This document shows, piece after piece, positions 10,831 to 19,553 of a stretch of DNA of 51,655 nucleotides. Source of the stretch: Deltaproteobacteria bacterium. Lineage in GTDB: Bacteria > Myxococcota_A > Polyangia > Haliangiales > Haliangiaceae. The translations under genes and the position numbers were made by a program. The DNA lies in NCBI GenBank assembly GCA_025353585.1, contig JANXOM010000209.1, positions 1 to 51,655 on the forward strand, written 5' to 3'. The notes under the pieces were generated by a model. That model was not told the DNA's origin, searched no databases, and saw only the letters and a program-made list of their open reading frames with translations. Position 1 is the stretch's first letter. Each line of letters begins with the position of its first letter.

Positions 10831-12845
10831 ACGTCGACGCGGGCGTCGTTGTAGGCGGCCTGGCCGCCGAGGTCGGCGAGGGCGTCGGGAACGAGGGCGT
10901 TGGCGGTGAAGCCATTGGCGGTGTGCTTGCGCCAGAGGCCCTTGGCGAGGACCACGACGCCCAGCCGCACGTCGGGTGAGACGCGCGCGGTGCAGACGAC
11001 CTCGGCCGTCGCGTTGAAGACGCGGACGGTCGCGCCTGTCGTGATGCCGCGGGCGGCGGCGTCGGCGGGCGAGAGCTCGAGCTCGGCGGGCGCCCGGCGC
11101 AGCTGGCCAAACGTCGAGCTGATCTGCGTGGCCAGCGCCGGCGAGATCAGCGCCAGCGGGTAAGCGTCCGTGCCGGGATCCCGCTGGTACGTGTAGAGCC
11201 CGACGCCATTCGCCGCGCGGGCCTCGGCGTCGAGGGCCGGCGGAACGAGGTGGATCTTGCCATCCGGGGTGCCCGGGAACGCGTCGACGAACATCACCCG
11301 GTTCGGACCGTTAGGCGGCTCGGCGATGCCGCGCGTCGCGAGCTGAGCCGCGATCGCCTCGCCGTCTGGAGTCGCCCCGAACGTCTTCGCCACGAGCTCG
11401 GCGTCGGTCCGCGCATCGCCCGGCCGCTCGAGCCCCAGCTGCGCCAGCAGCGCGCCGAACAGCTCGTTGTTGCTGCGCGCCTCGCCCACCGGCGTCGCCA
11501 CGGCCGGCGAATCGAACATGCGCATCGAGCCGTAGCCGCGACGCACGTCGCGATGCTCGAGGAACGTCGTCGCCGGGAGCACGATATCCGCCAGCATCGC
11601 CGTGTCCGTCATCACCTGCTCGTGCACCACGACGAACAGCTCCTCGCGCGCGAGCTGCGCCACCACGCCGCGCTGATCCGGCGCCGTCACGGCCGGGTTG
11701 CAGTTGTAGACGAACAGCATCTCGATCGCCGGATCCTGCACCTCGCGCAGCGCGCGCGACAGCTGGCTCATGTTGACGATCCGCCGCGCCTCGTCATCGG
11801 GCTCCTCGACCGCCGTCTCCGACGACACGCCCCAGCGCGCGTCGCCGTTCGACATCGTGTAGCCGCCGCCGCGCACGCCGAACTTCCCCGCCACGGCCGG
11901 CAACGCGAGCACGGCCGCCACCGCGCTGCCGCCGTTGCGATTGCGCTCGAGGCCCCAGCCGCAGCGCAGCGCCGCCGGTGACGCGGACGCGTACAGCTCG
12001 ACGAAGCGGGCGAGATCGGACACGGCGAGCCCCGCGATCTCGGCCGCCGCCTCGAGCGTCCAGGCGCGCGCGCGTGCCTCGAGCTCTGCCACGCCTGTCG
12101 CGTGTGCGGCCAGGAACTCGCGGTCCGCCGTGCCGCGGCGAAACAACTCCCCGATGATCGCGAGCGCGACCGGCAGATCTGTTCCCGGCCGCAGCGCGAG
12201 GTGCAGGTCCGCCCGGTGCGCGAGCGGCGTGCTGCGCGGATCGATGACGACGAGCGTCGCGCCGGCGGCCCGGGCGCGCTCGATCACCGGCACGAGGTGG
12301 ATCCCCGTCGCCGACGGGTTCACGCCCCACAGGACGATCAGCTTGGCGTGGGCGTAGTCCTCGAGCGGCACGCCCGGCATCATGCCGTACAGCCCGCGCG
12401 TCGCCGCCGTCGCTGCCGCCGCACACAACGTCCGGTCAAAGCGCGTCGCGCCCAGCCGCCGGAACAGCCGATCCGCGAGCGCGCCTTCGGTGAGCCAGCC
12501 GTTCGAGCCGCCGTAGTGGTACGGCAGGATCGCCTCGGCGCCGCGCGGCCCGCGGGCACGCAAAGCCGCCATGCGCGCCGCGATCGTGTCGAGCGCGTCG
12601 TCCCAGCTGATCTGCCGCCACTGCCCGCTGCCCTTCGGGCCCACGCGCGCCTGCGGGTGCAGCACGCGGTCGTCGCAATACATGTGATGCGCGAGCTTGC
12701 GGACCTTGCCGCAGATGAACCCGCTCGTCAGCGGGCCGCGGCGGTCGCCCGTTACCTGAAGGACCCGGCCATCCTCGACCGTGACCACGAGCCCGCACAG
12801 ATCAGGGCAGTCGAGCGGACACGCGCTCGGCACGTGAGCTTTCAT
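10782..12845 (-). CDS. molybdopterin-dependent oxidoreductase (DMSO reductase/BisC family)
   Basis: A 687-residue protein starting at the ATG of 12843-12845. An N-terminal [4Fe-4S] motif is complete (Cys9, Cys13, Cys17, Cys45, in CPLDCPDLC and GFICGK). Then follow the WDDALD segment, YHYGGSNGWL, the dinucleotide-binding LWGVNP and VIDPRSTPLAHRAD, and the C-terminal cofactor domain (SPADAAARGI). It has no Tat signal, so it is probably cytoplasmic. No electron-transfer or membrane subunit lies nearby, so the substrate cannot be named; formate, thiosulfate/polysulfide or S/N-oxide are the usual options. The last 16 or so residues (GTVSKLSSMGSVDPE) are coded by the REP repeats, so the original stop was probably lost when the repeat inserted. 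Confidence 0.88.
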   Translation of the reverse strand: MKAHVPSACPLDCPDLCGLVVTVEDGRVLQVTGDRRGPLTSGFICGKVRKLAHHMYCDDRVLHPQARVGPKGSGQWRQISWDDALDTIAARMAALRARGPRGAEAILPYHYGGSNGWLTEGALADRLFRRLGATRFDRTLCAAAATAATRGLYGMMPGVPLEDYAHAKLIVLWGVNPSATGIHLVPVIERARAAGATLVVIDPRSTPLAHRADLHLALRPGTDLPVALAIIGELFRRGTADREFLAAHATGVAELEARARAWTLEAAAEIAGLAVSDLARFVELYASASPAALRCGWGLERNRNGGSAVAAVLALPAVAGKFGVRGGGYTMSNGDARWGVSSETAVEEPDDEARRIVNMSQLSRALREVQDPAIEMLFVYNCNPAVTAPDQRGVVAQLAREELFVVVHEQVMTDTAMLADIVLPATTFLEHRDVRRGYGSMRMFDSPAVATPVGEARSNNELFGALLAQLGLERPGDARTDAELVAKTFGATPDGEAIAAQLATRGIAEPPNGPNRVMFVDAFPGTPDGKIHLVPPALDAEARAANGVGLYTYQRDPGTDAYPLALISPALATQISSTFGQLRRAPAELELSPADAAARGITTGATVRVFNATAEVVCTARVSPDVRLGVVVLAKGLWRKHTANGFTANALVPDALADLGGQAAYNDARVDVGTVSKLSSMGSVDPE
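10788..10803. repeat. GGGGTCA-AC-TGACCCC hairpin inside the REP cluster
   Basis: A seven-base-pair stem with a two-base centre, between the two inverted REP copies. The GGGTCA/TGACCC core is a common REP hairpin core in genomes with RAYT transposases. It lies within the last codons of the molybdopterin oxidoreductase gene. Confidence 0.7.
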
Positions 12846-12861
12846 CCGCGCTCGCCTCGCA

Positions 12862-14586
12862 TCACCACGTCCCGCCGAGCCCGTAGGTCGTCGCCGTCTT
12901 CCCATCCGACGTCGCCGCCTGCCCGACTTGCAGCTGCGCCGGGATCTTCGGCAGGTCCACCGTCCGCGTGAGCACGCCGCCGAGGATGAGCCCCACCGCG
13001 AGCCCGCCCAGCGCGAAGTCCGCCGTGCGCTCCTGCGTCACGCGCGTCGCGGCCGTGTCCGCCGTCGACACCCTCCGCTGGTTGAAGATGAGGTTCGCCG
13101 TCGCGACGCCCGTGATCATGCCGGCCACGCCCGACGCGTCGATCAGCGCGGCATGCTTGCGCGACGCCGCGTAGTACTGCGTGAGCAGCACCCCGCCCGT
13201 CGTCCCCATCGCCAGTCCGACGAGCCCGAGCCCGCCGATCGTCGAGTTCGGCGCGAGGAACGTGAACCCCAGCAGGTGCCCCGCGACGCCGCCCCACAGC
13301 GCGCCCGAGTTGACGACGGCCGCGTCGCCGGGCCGCACGTGCTTCTTCTCGCCCACGACGTACCCCGTCACCGCGCCGAGGACGAGCCCACCGCCCGCCA
13401 TCGCGCGGCCCGTGCGGCTGCCGGTCGCGTCCGCGAACAGCGTGTCGTTGCCGCCGAACACGAGCCCGACGTCGAGCCCCGCGACGCCGCCGATCAAGGA
13501 CGACGTGATGGTGAGCGAGCTCGTCCCGAGCGGCACGTCGCGCTCGGTGCCGTAGTACGCGGCGACGAGCCCGCCGGCCGCGCCCGCGAGCGTGCCCACC
13601 CCGGCGAGGGTCTGGTTTCCCGACACGCCGAGCCCCGCGCTGCCGACGACCGCGCCCGCGATGCCCGAGTACAGGAGCAGCTGCCGGTGCCCGAACTGCG
13701 CGATCGGCTGCAGCTCGTAGGGATGGTTCACCTCGCGGCCCGGCAGCACGTCGATGCCGACGGTGAGCGGCACGTAGTCCGGAGCGTCCACGAGCAGCGT
13801 GTAGTGCCGCGCCTCGATCGTGACCTCGGCCGCGCCGGTGCCGACGTAGCTGTTGTCGAGCGCGATCTTCGCCTCGGCCGGCGTGACGCGAATGCGCACC
13901 TTGCCGGTCTCGCGCGCGAGCGGCACGAACTCCGTCGTCGGGCGGCCGACATGCGTCTCGATCTGCCGCGTCACCGTGACGTAGCCATCGGCGCGGATCG
14001 TCGCGGTGTACGTGCGGCCCCCGGGCACGTCGAACGGCGCACCGGAGACCACTTGTCGGCCGGCGATCTCGCCTTGCTGCGCGAGATCCACGCTCGCCTT
14101 GACGGGCGTGTCGATCTGCACGCGCGCCGGCAGCTGCGAGAGCACCTTGATGCGGGCCTTCATCGTGTAGCGATCCGCCTGCGGATCCGGATCGCACGGG
14201 GTGGCGCGGACGGCGTCGGCGGGGATGCGCTCCGCGTACAGCTCGAAGTAGGCGATCGCCTTCTCGTAGTCGAGCGCGCGCTCGTACGCCTGGCCGATCG
14301 ACTTGAGGATCGTGTAGTAGCGCGGCGCCATGCAGTACGCCCACACGAGGTCCGCGACGGCGCGCGTATAGTCGCCCTGCTCGTAGAGCACCTCACCGCG
14401 ATCGAAGTGCTCCGAGGCCTGGACCTTGATCTGATCCGGCGTCATCCCCGGCGGAGGCTCGGCGCAGTTGTCGACCTCGATCGGCACGCGCGGCACGCTC
14501 ACCGCCGGCGCGGGCTGCGCGCGTGCGGGCCGCGGTCCCACCCCGGCACCGAGCGCCACTCCCAGGATCAACGCCGCGCCGCGCAT
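12862..14586 (-). CDS. secreted/membrane protein with TPR-like and PEGA-type domains
   Basis: 574 residues from the ATG at 14584-14586, which overlaps the kinase stop by one base (TGATG). It has a signal peptide (ending ARAQP), then a TPR-like helical region at about 50-120 (HFDRGEVLYEQGDYTRAVADL). Two PEGA-like beta domains follow, about 155-225 and 225-295 (GKVRIRVTPAEAKIALDN, YVGTGAAEVTIEA). The C-terminal half is rich in Gly/Ala with several membrane-like, glycine-zipper-like stretches (LLLYSGIAGAVVGSAGLGVSG). PEGA domains are extracytoplasmic beta modules thought to bind surface polymers or other PEGA proteins. The coupled upstream kinase also ends in a PEGA domain, so the two products may form one envelope sensor. 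No enzymatic function is visible. Confidence 0.8.
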   Translation of the reverse strand: MRGAALILGVALGAGVGPRPARAQPAPAVSVPRVPIEVDNCAEPPPGMTPDQIKVQASEHFDRGEVLYEQGDYTRAVADLVWAYCMAPRYYTILKSIGQAYERALDYEKAIAYFELYAERIPADAVRATPCDPDPQADRYTMKARIKVLSQLPARVQIDTPVKASVDLAQQGEIAGRQVVSGAPFDVPGGRTYTATIRADGYVTVTRQIETHVGRPTTEFVPLARETGKVRIRVTPAEAKIALDNSYVGTGAAEVTIEARHYTLLVDAPDYVPLTVGIDVLPGREVNHPYELQPIAQFGHRQLLLYSGIAGAVVGSAGLGVSGNQTLAGVGTLAGAAGGLVAAYYGTERDVPLGTSSLTITSSLIGGVAGLDVGLVFGGNDTLFADATGSRTGRAMAGGGLVLGAVTGYVVGEKKHVRPGDAAVVNSGALWGGVAGHLLGFTFLAPNSTIGGLGLVGLAMGTTGGVLLTQYYAASRKHAALIDASGVAGMITGVATANLIFNQRRVSTADTAATRVTQERTADFALGGLAVGLILGGVLTRTVDLPKIPAQLQVGQAATSDGKTATTYGLGGTW

Positions 14587-16310
14587 CAGTGGATCGGGTT
14601 CGAGCCCATGGTGCCGTCGCCGCGCACGCCACTGCCGGGCCCGACCACCGCGCCGCTACCGGCGGACCCGCTCCCCGCGTGCGGGAGCGTGTGCGGCAAG
14701 TGCACCTGGGGCGGCGCGTCCTTCGGCGCCTTCTTCAGGGTGATCGTGCGCGTCAGCCGCGACTTGTCCTCGTGCGGGTTGATCACGATCACGCCGTCGA
14801 TGTAGCCGTCGAGCTCCGCGTGGAGGTGGACGTCCTTGTCCTTGTCGACGATCGGGATCTGCGCCGGCGCCGGCCCCATGTTCTCCGACTCGCGGAACAC
14901 GCTCGCGCCCGGCGGCTCCGTCACGATCGTGAAGACGATCGCGGCCTCCTCGGCGTCGGCGGGCGGCGGCGTGGCGACGGCGGCGTCGACGACCGGCGGC
15001 ATCACGAGCGGCGAGCGCACGATCGGCACGGGCTTCGCCGGCCCACCGCCCATGGCGAAGGTGACCGTGACCACGACGGCCGCGACCAGAACGGCGACGC
15101 CCGCGACCCAGCCGAGGATCTTGAGCCCGCCCTTGCGCTGCGGCGGCGCCTTCTTGCGCGGGCCGGTGATCTTCGCGCGCTCGGTCGACCGCGTCGGGTC
15201 GTCGACGAGCTGGTTCAGGTCCGCGGCGAGCTCGCGCGCCGTCGCGTAGCGCTCGTTCCGATCCTTCGCCATCGCCCGCTGGACGATCGCCTCGAACTCC
15301 TCGGTCAGCTCCGGGCGCAGCTCGCGCGGCGCCACCGGCTCCTCGTTGAGCACCTGCGAGATGACGCTCAGGTAGTTGTTGCCGAGGAACGGCACGCGCC
15401 CCGTCGACGACTCGTACATGATCACGCCGAGGGCGTAGATATCGACGCGGTGGTCGAGGTCGTCGTCGCCGCGCGACTGCTCGGGCGACATGTAGAGCGG
15501 CGTGCCGAGGACCATGCCGGTCTGCGTGAGCCGCGGCTGCTCCTCTTCCTCGCTGCTCGCGCGCAGCGACTTCGAGATGCCGAAGTCGAGCACCTTGACG
15601 AAGTCGGTCTCCTTGCGCTGCAGGAGGAACAGGTTCTCCGGCTTGATGTCGCGGTGCACGACGCCCTTGTCGTGGGCGGCGGCGAGCGCGGCGGCGGTCT
15701 GCGCGGCGAGGCGCAGGATGCGCTGCTCGGGGAGCTTCAGCTCGCGCGCGAGGCACTCCGCGAGCGACTCGCCCTCGAGGTACTCCATCACCACGAACGT
15801 CCGGCCGTCCTCGGTCTGCCCGAAGTCGGTGATGTCGATGATGTGCTCGTTGCCGACCGACGACGCGAGCTTCGCCTCCTGCTCGAGCCGCTGCACGATC
15901 GCCTCGCGCTTCGCGTACTTCTCGAGCAGCACCTTCACGGCGACGCGCTTGCCGATCAGCGTGTGCGTGGCCTCGTAGACCGCGCCCATGCCGCCCTGCC
16001 CGACCTTGCGCGTGACGAGGTAGCGCCCCGACAGGGTCTGCCCGACGATCTCGCTCGTGCCGTCCCCCGGGCCACCCGGGACCGGCCGCGTCGCGCGGTT
16101 CTCGCCCGACAGCGACGTGCGGTTGCCGGCCTCTTTCTCGTCCGCCGCCACCGCGGTATCGTGCATCCCGACCCGCGAGTCGCCCGCATCGGAGTCTTGA
16201 CCGCGCACGACCATCCGCGGCGGAGTGTCCGCCGCGGGGCGGGCCACCGCCGTCGTGGACGACCCCGGCGAGCTCCCTGAGGGTGGCTTGCCGCCCGAAC
16301 CCGTTGTCAT
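14586..16310 (-). CDS. PknB-type Ser/Thr kinase with periplasmic PEGA domain
   Basis: 574 residues. A disordered N-terminus (1-90) precedes the kinase: GQGGMGAVYEA (105-115), ATP lysine in VAVKV (Lys126), catalytic HRDIKPEN (219-226), DFG (242-244), SPE (275-277). All catalytic residues are present, so it should be active. One membrane span lies at about 399-420 (GWVAGVAVLVAAVVVTVTFA). A single PEGA domain at about 458-527 (TIVTEPPGASVFRES, LDGYIDGVIVI, RTITLKK) would be outside the membrane. The tail is Gly/Ser/Pro-rich. It is the first gene of a two-gene operon; the next gene starts inside its stop codon and also has PEGA modules. Proteins of this layout are abundant in myxobacteria. Confidence 0.92.
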   Translation of the reverse strand: MTTGSGGKPPSGSSPGSSTTAVARPAADTPPRMVVRGQDSDAGDSRVGMHDTAVAADEKEAGNRTSLSGENRATRPVPGGPGDGTSEIVGQTLSGRYLVTRKVGQGGMGAVYEATHTLIGKRVAVKVLLEKYAKREAIVQRLEQEAKLASSVGNEHIIDITDFGQTEDGRTFVVMEYLEGESLAECLARELKLPEQRILRLAAQTAAALAAAHDKGVVHRDIKPENLFLLQRKETDFVKVLDFGISKSLRASSEEEEQPRLTQTGMVLGTPLYMSPEQSRGDDDLDHRVDIYALGVIMYESSTGRVPFLGNNYLSVISQVLNEEPVAPRELRPELTEEFEAIVQRAMAKDRNERYATARELAADLNQLVDDPTRSTERAKITGPRKKAPPQRKGGLKILGWVAGVAVLVAAVVVTVTFAMGGGPAKPVPIVRSPLVMPPVVDAAVATPPPADAEEAAIVFTIVTEPPGASVFRESENMGPAPAQIPIVDKDKDVHLHAELDGYIDGVIVINPHEDKSRLTRTITLKKAPKDAPPQVHLPHTLPHAGSGSAGSGAVVGPGSGVRGDGTMGSNPIH

Positions 16311-16357
16311 GCCGTCCTCCGTCGATGGTAGGGGGCCATCGCCGTCGAGTCAAACCG

Positions 16358-17041
16358 TCAGGGGTCGAGCTCCGGGTAGTGGCGGAAGATGCCCTCCTCG
16401 GAGAACGGCAGGCGGCGGTCGGAGGTGAGGTACCGCGTGAGGGCCGGGCGCTGGGCGATGCGATCGCGATGGGCGCGGAGGAGGGGGATGTCCTGCCGGG
16501 CCAGCGTGCGGGGGAAGGCGTAGGCGAGGCCCTCCATGACCTGGAAGGCCGCGAAGTCCGGGTAGCCGACCTGCTCGCCGAGCAGGAAGGCGCCGTTCTC
16601 GGCGAGGAGCCGCTCGAGGTAACCGAGGTACTTGGGGACGCGCGCCAGGCGGAAGGCCTTCGCGCGCGCCTTGGCCGCGACCTGCTGCGCCTCGTAGCGC
16701 TGGTCGACCGCGGTCGGGTGATGGGTGTCGTGGACCTCGGCGACGAGGTCGGCGATGGTCAGCGCGATGGACGAGGCGGTGGCGCGGCCGGCCAGCGACG
16801 CGGGAGCGAGCCCGTGCTTCTCGCCCAGGTAGCGCGTGATGTTGGCCACCTGCGACAGCACCACGTCTCCGTCGCGCAGGATCGGAGGCGCGAACGCATG
16901 GGCGTACGTCTTCAATCCCGCTTGAACCGCGCCGGGGTCCTCCCGACCGACGTCGCGATACGGCTGCTCGGCATCCTCGAGCACGAGGCGCACGAACTCG
17001 CCGCGGCCCTGGATCTCCGGCCAGTAGATGAGCTCGTACAT
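16358..17041 (-). CDS. glutathione S-transferase (sigma-like)
   Basis: A 227-residue cytoplasmic protein with an ideal Shine-Dalgarno (AAGGAGG) five bases before the ATG. The N-terminal thioredoxin-like domain has the catalytic tyrosine in ELIYWPEIQGRGE, the cis-proline in FAPPILRDGD, and the glutathione-binding VVLSQVANITRYL (Ser64-like position after Gln/Leu). The C-terminal helical domain (about 85-215) follows with YPDFAAFQVMEGL. The arrangement is that of sigma/alpha-type GSTs, which conjugate glutathione to electrophiles or isomerise lipids. It is preceded on the same strand by arfB with a 175-base gap in which no promoter was recognised. Confidence 0.9.
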   Translation of the reverse strand: MYELIYWPEIQGRGEFVRLVLEDAEQPYRDVGREDPGAVQAGLKTYAHAFAPPILRDGDVVLSQVANITRYLGEKHGLAPASLAGRATASSIALTIADLVAEVHDTHHPTAVDQRYEAQQVAAKARAKAFRLARVPKYLGYLERLLAENGAFLLGEQVGYPDFAAFQVMEGLAYAFPRTLARQDIPLLRAHRDRIAQRPALTRYLTSDRRLPFSEEGIFRHYPELDP

Positions 17042-17216
17042 GAGACCTCCTTCTGCAACGCTCGTTCCCTGTGACGACGCGCGCCTTCACCGGTTTCTCA
17101 CGCCGAAACAAAAGGTGTTCCGCGGATCCGCCATTGGCGTTCGCGTCGGCATTCCGACACGTGCAGCCGATCCGAGCGCTCAGCGCGCAGCGTGCGATCG
17201 CGCGGCCACGCTGGCG

Positions 17217-17636
17217 TCAGTCGTCGCTGCGGCGGTTGCTCTTGATCTCGGCGCGATGACGCTTGTCGGCGACGCGCCGGCGCTTGGCGCCGCGAGACAC
17301 CTTCGTGGGCCGGCGTACCTTGGGCCGGTCGAGCGCGGCCCGGACGATCAGCGCGAGCTTGCTCTGCGCGTCGTCGCGGTTCTTGATCTGATCGCGCGTC
17401 AGCGTCGACGTCACGAGCAGCGTCCCGTCGTTCGTCAGCTTGTTCGCGAGCCGCTCGAGGAGCCACGCGCGGTCGTCCTCGCGGAGCGCGCTCGACGTGG
17501 CGGGCTGCCAGCGCAGCTCGACCTTGCTCGAGACCTTGTTGACGTTTTGCCCACCGGGGCCGCCGCTCCGCGAGAACGCGAACGTCAGCTCGGCGGCGGG
17601 GATGGTCACCCGCGGCGTGACGACAAGATCGGACAC
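17217..17636 (-). CDS. arfB: alternative ribosome-rescue factor / peptidyl-tRNA hydrolase ArfB
   Basis: 139 residues from a GTG at 17634-17636. The release-factor GGQ motif is at 28-30 in SRSGGPGGQNVNKV, and the long basic C-terminal tail (KVSRGAKRRRVADKRHRAEIK), which fills the empty mRNA channel of a stalled ribosome, is complete. There is no codon-recognition domain, which separates it from RF1/RF2. ArfB hydrolyses peptidyl-tRNA on non-stop ribosomes in the cytoplasm. It lies 14 bases after the Fic-like gene and is likely transcribed with it. Confidence 0.95.
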   Translation of the reverse strand: MSDLVVTPRVTIPAAELTFAFSRSGGPGGQNVNKVSSKVELRWQPATSSALREDDRAWLLERLANKLTNDGTLLVTSTLTRDQIKNRDDAQSKLALIVRAALDRPKVRRPTKVSRGAKRRRVADKRHRAEIKSNRRSDD

Positions 17637-17650
17637 GACACGCTCACGCC

Positions 17651-18472
17651 CTACTTGCTGTCTTTATCCGCGGCGCCGGACTTCTTGCGGCGCTTGGTCG
17701 GCGCCTTGCCGGCCTCGTCGTAGACCTGGATCTCGGTGCGCGCCGTGGTCTCGACGGCCTCGAGGTAGAGCGAGGTCAGGCCGAGATGGTCGCCGCGGAG
17801 CGCCTCGTAGTAGCGCTGGCGATCGATCGAGTGGACGATCGCGATCGGGAAGCCACCCTCCTGCAGCAGGAGGTTCGACGCGATGCGGATCGTCCGCCCG
17901 CTCTCCTTGGCCCACGGAAAGATGCCCATGAACTTGAAGTGAAGGGTCGCCACGCGCTCGATGACGTGGAGGTGCTTGGTGGCCGGATCGTCGATCCACT
18001 CACCGAGCTTCCGCATCGCGGGGAGGATCTTCTCCGGCGGCTGGATGTCGTGATAGTAGAGCCGGTGGAGCGGGTTCTCCTTCCGGAACGGGAGGCCCTT
18101 CGGCTTCTCGTCGGGCGACAGGATCGCGTAGAGGTCGCGGATCGTGTCGAGCTTGAAGGGCTTCTTCTTGTTCGCGGCCTGCTCGGCGGCGAGGTTGCAC
18201 GCGTCGTCGAAGCGCCGGATCTCCTCGTACGAGGGGATGAGCGACGGATCGGAGATGATGCTGGGATCGACGGCCGCCTTGATCTCGCTGTACGAGAGCA
18301 CCTCGCCCTCGAGCGCGGCGTCGTGATGGATCAGCGAGATCCGTAGACGATTGTTGAACTCGGTACGCGCGACGGGATTCGCGGTGGACACACGCGCGCG
18401 CCACGCGGTGACCGTCCGCTCGACCTCGCTGAAGCGAGCGTCGATATCCTCGGTTTCTTTGTACCTAAGCAC
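17651..18472 (-). CDS. Fic-fold protein with degenerate catalytic motif
   Basis: 273 residues from a GTG at 18470-18472, ten bases after a predicted transcription start. The overall layout is that of class II Fic proteins: an inhibitory-helix-like LIHHDAALEGEVLS near 47-60 and a core motif near 185-196. The core reads F-P-W-A-K-E-S-G-R-T-I-R where active Fic enzymes have H-P-F-x-D/E-G-N-G-R-x-x-R. The catalytic histidine, the acidic magnesium ligand and the Gly-Asn pair are all replaced, while the second G-R-x-x-R half is kept. The Ser/Thr of the inhibitory motif is Asp51. AMPylation by the normal route is therefore unlikely; nucleotide or protein binding may remain. The tail is Lys-rich. It shares an operon with arfB and diverges from the dcw cluster. 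Confidence 0.75.
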   Translation of the reverse strand: MLRYKETEDIDARFSEVERTVTAWRARVSTANPVARTEFNNRLRISLIHHDAALEGEVLSYSEIKAAVDPSIISDPSLIPSYEEIRRFDDACNLAAEQAANKKKPFKLDTIRDLYAILSPDEKPKGLPFRKENPLHRLYYHDIQPPEKILPAMRKLGEWIDDPATKHLHVIERVATLHFKFMGIFPWAKESGRTIRIASNLLLQEGGFPIAIVHSIDRQRYYEALRGDHLGLTSLYLEAVETTARTEIQVYDEAGKAPTKRRKKSGAADKDSK

Positions 18473-18488
18473 TTGTTATCCCCGGGGA

Positions 18489-18517
18489 GTTATACGAGCC
18501 GCGCTCCGGATCGTCAA
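18489..18517 (-). promoter_or_regulatory. sigma-70-type promoter for the fic-arfB operon
   Basis: On the minus strand TTGACG (18517-18512) and TATAAC (18494-18489) are separated by exactly 17 bases, each one base from consensus. The expected start of transcription, near 18482, would leave a leader of about ten bases before the GTG at 18472. No equally good promoter is visible on the plus strand for rsmH in the same 86-base gap. Confidence 0.7.
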
Positions 18518-18558
18518 GTAAATACGGGCACATTGCCTTACATGAGGCATGCGCGCAC

Positions 18559-19527
18559 GTGCTAGAAACCGGGGCCGTGGAGCTCCGCCATGCGCCCGTG
18601 CTGCTCGCCGAGGTCCTGGCCGCACTCGACCCGCAACCCGGCAAGATCTATATCGATTGTACCCTCGGTCGGGGTGGCCATGCCCGCGCGATCGCGGCCG
18701 CCGCGGCGTGCAGGGTCATCGGGATCGACCGCGACCCCGCCGCGCTGGCCGCGGTGCGCGACCTGCAGACCGTCCACGGACAGCTCGGTGACATCATAGA
18801 AATTCTGGCCGCGCTGAGCCTGCCTCGGGTCGACGGCTTCCTGCTCGACCTCGGGGTGTCGTCGCCACAGCTCGACGATCCCGCGCGTGGCTTCTCGTTC
18901 CAGCGGGAGGGGCCGCTCGACATGCGCATGGACCCGACGCGTGGTCCGACCGCGCTGGAGTTGATCCGCGAGACGGACGAGGCGAACCTGGCCGACCTGA
19001 TCTTCGAGCTCGGTGAAGAGCGCCTGTCGCGAAAGATCGCCCACGCGATCAAGGCGGCCGAGGCGACCCTCGTGACCACGCTGGACCTGGCGGCGCTGAT
19101 CTCGCGCGTCGTCCCGTTCGCGGAGCAGCGCAAGTCCAAGATCCACTGCGCCACGCGGACGTTCCAGGCGCTGCGGATCGCGGTCAACGGCGAGCTCGAT
19201 CAGCTCGCGCGCTTCCTGGCGGCGGTTCCGGACCTGCTCGCGCCGGGCGGCCGCTGCGCGGTGATCAGCTTTCACTCGCTGGAGGACCGGCTCGTCAAGC
19301 AGCGGTTCCGCGACCTCGCGTGGACGTCGTCGCTGCCGCCGGCGCTGGCGGCCCAGGTCGGCGAGCGCACCGAGGCCGTGTGCGAGCCGATCACCCGCAA
19401 GGCCGTCGTGGCCAGCGAGGCCGAGATCGCGGGGAATCCGCGTGCGCGCTCGGCCCGGCTGCGCGCGTGCGAGCGGACGGCGGCGCCGAACCTGCCGAGC
19501 GGCGCCCCGCCCTCGTCGCGGCACTAG
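18559..19527 (+). CDS. rsmH: 16S rRNA (cytosine(1402)-N(4))-methyltransferase
   Basis: 322 residues. It is an S-adenosylmethionine-dependent enzyme that methylates N4 of C1402 in the ribosomal P site. Motifs: HAPVLLAEVL, the SAM loop IDCTLGRGGHARAI, LLDLGVSSPQLD, GFSFQREGPLDMRMD and SFHSLEDRLVK. The GTG at 18559 is used, with a weak GAGG 11 bases upstream; a GTG at 18577 (VELRHAPVLL) is equally credible. rsmH usually follows mraZ at the head of the dcw cluster, and here it is the first gene, with a divergent Fic-like gene in place of mraZ. The stop at 19527 is followed by a 70-base gap with a conserved element before ftsL. Confidence 0.96.
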   Translation: MLETGAVELRHAPVLLAEVLAALDPQPGKIYIDCTLGRGGHARAIAAAAACRVIGIDRDPAALAAVRDLQTVHGQLGDIIEILAALSLPRVDGFLLDLGVSSPQLDDPARGFSFQREGPLDMRMDPTRGPTALELIRETDEANLADLIFELGEERLSRKIAHAIKAAEATLVTTLDLAALISRVVPFAEQRKSKIHCATRTFQALRIAVNGELDQLARFLAAVPDLLAPGGRCAVISFHSLEDRLVKQRFRDLAWTSSLPPALAAQVGERTEAVCEPITRKAVVASEAEIAGNPRARSARLRACERTAAPNLPSGAPPSSRH

Positions 19528-19553
19528 CCGGCGCTCACCGTCATTAGACCGCC

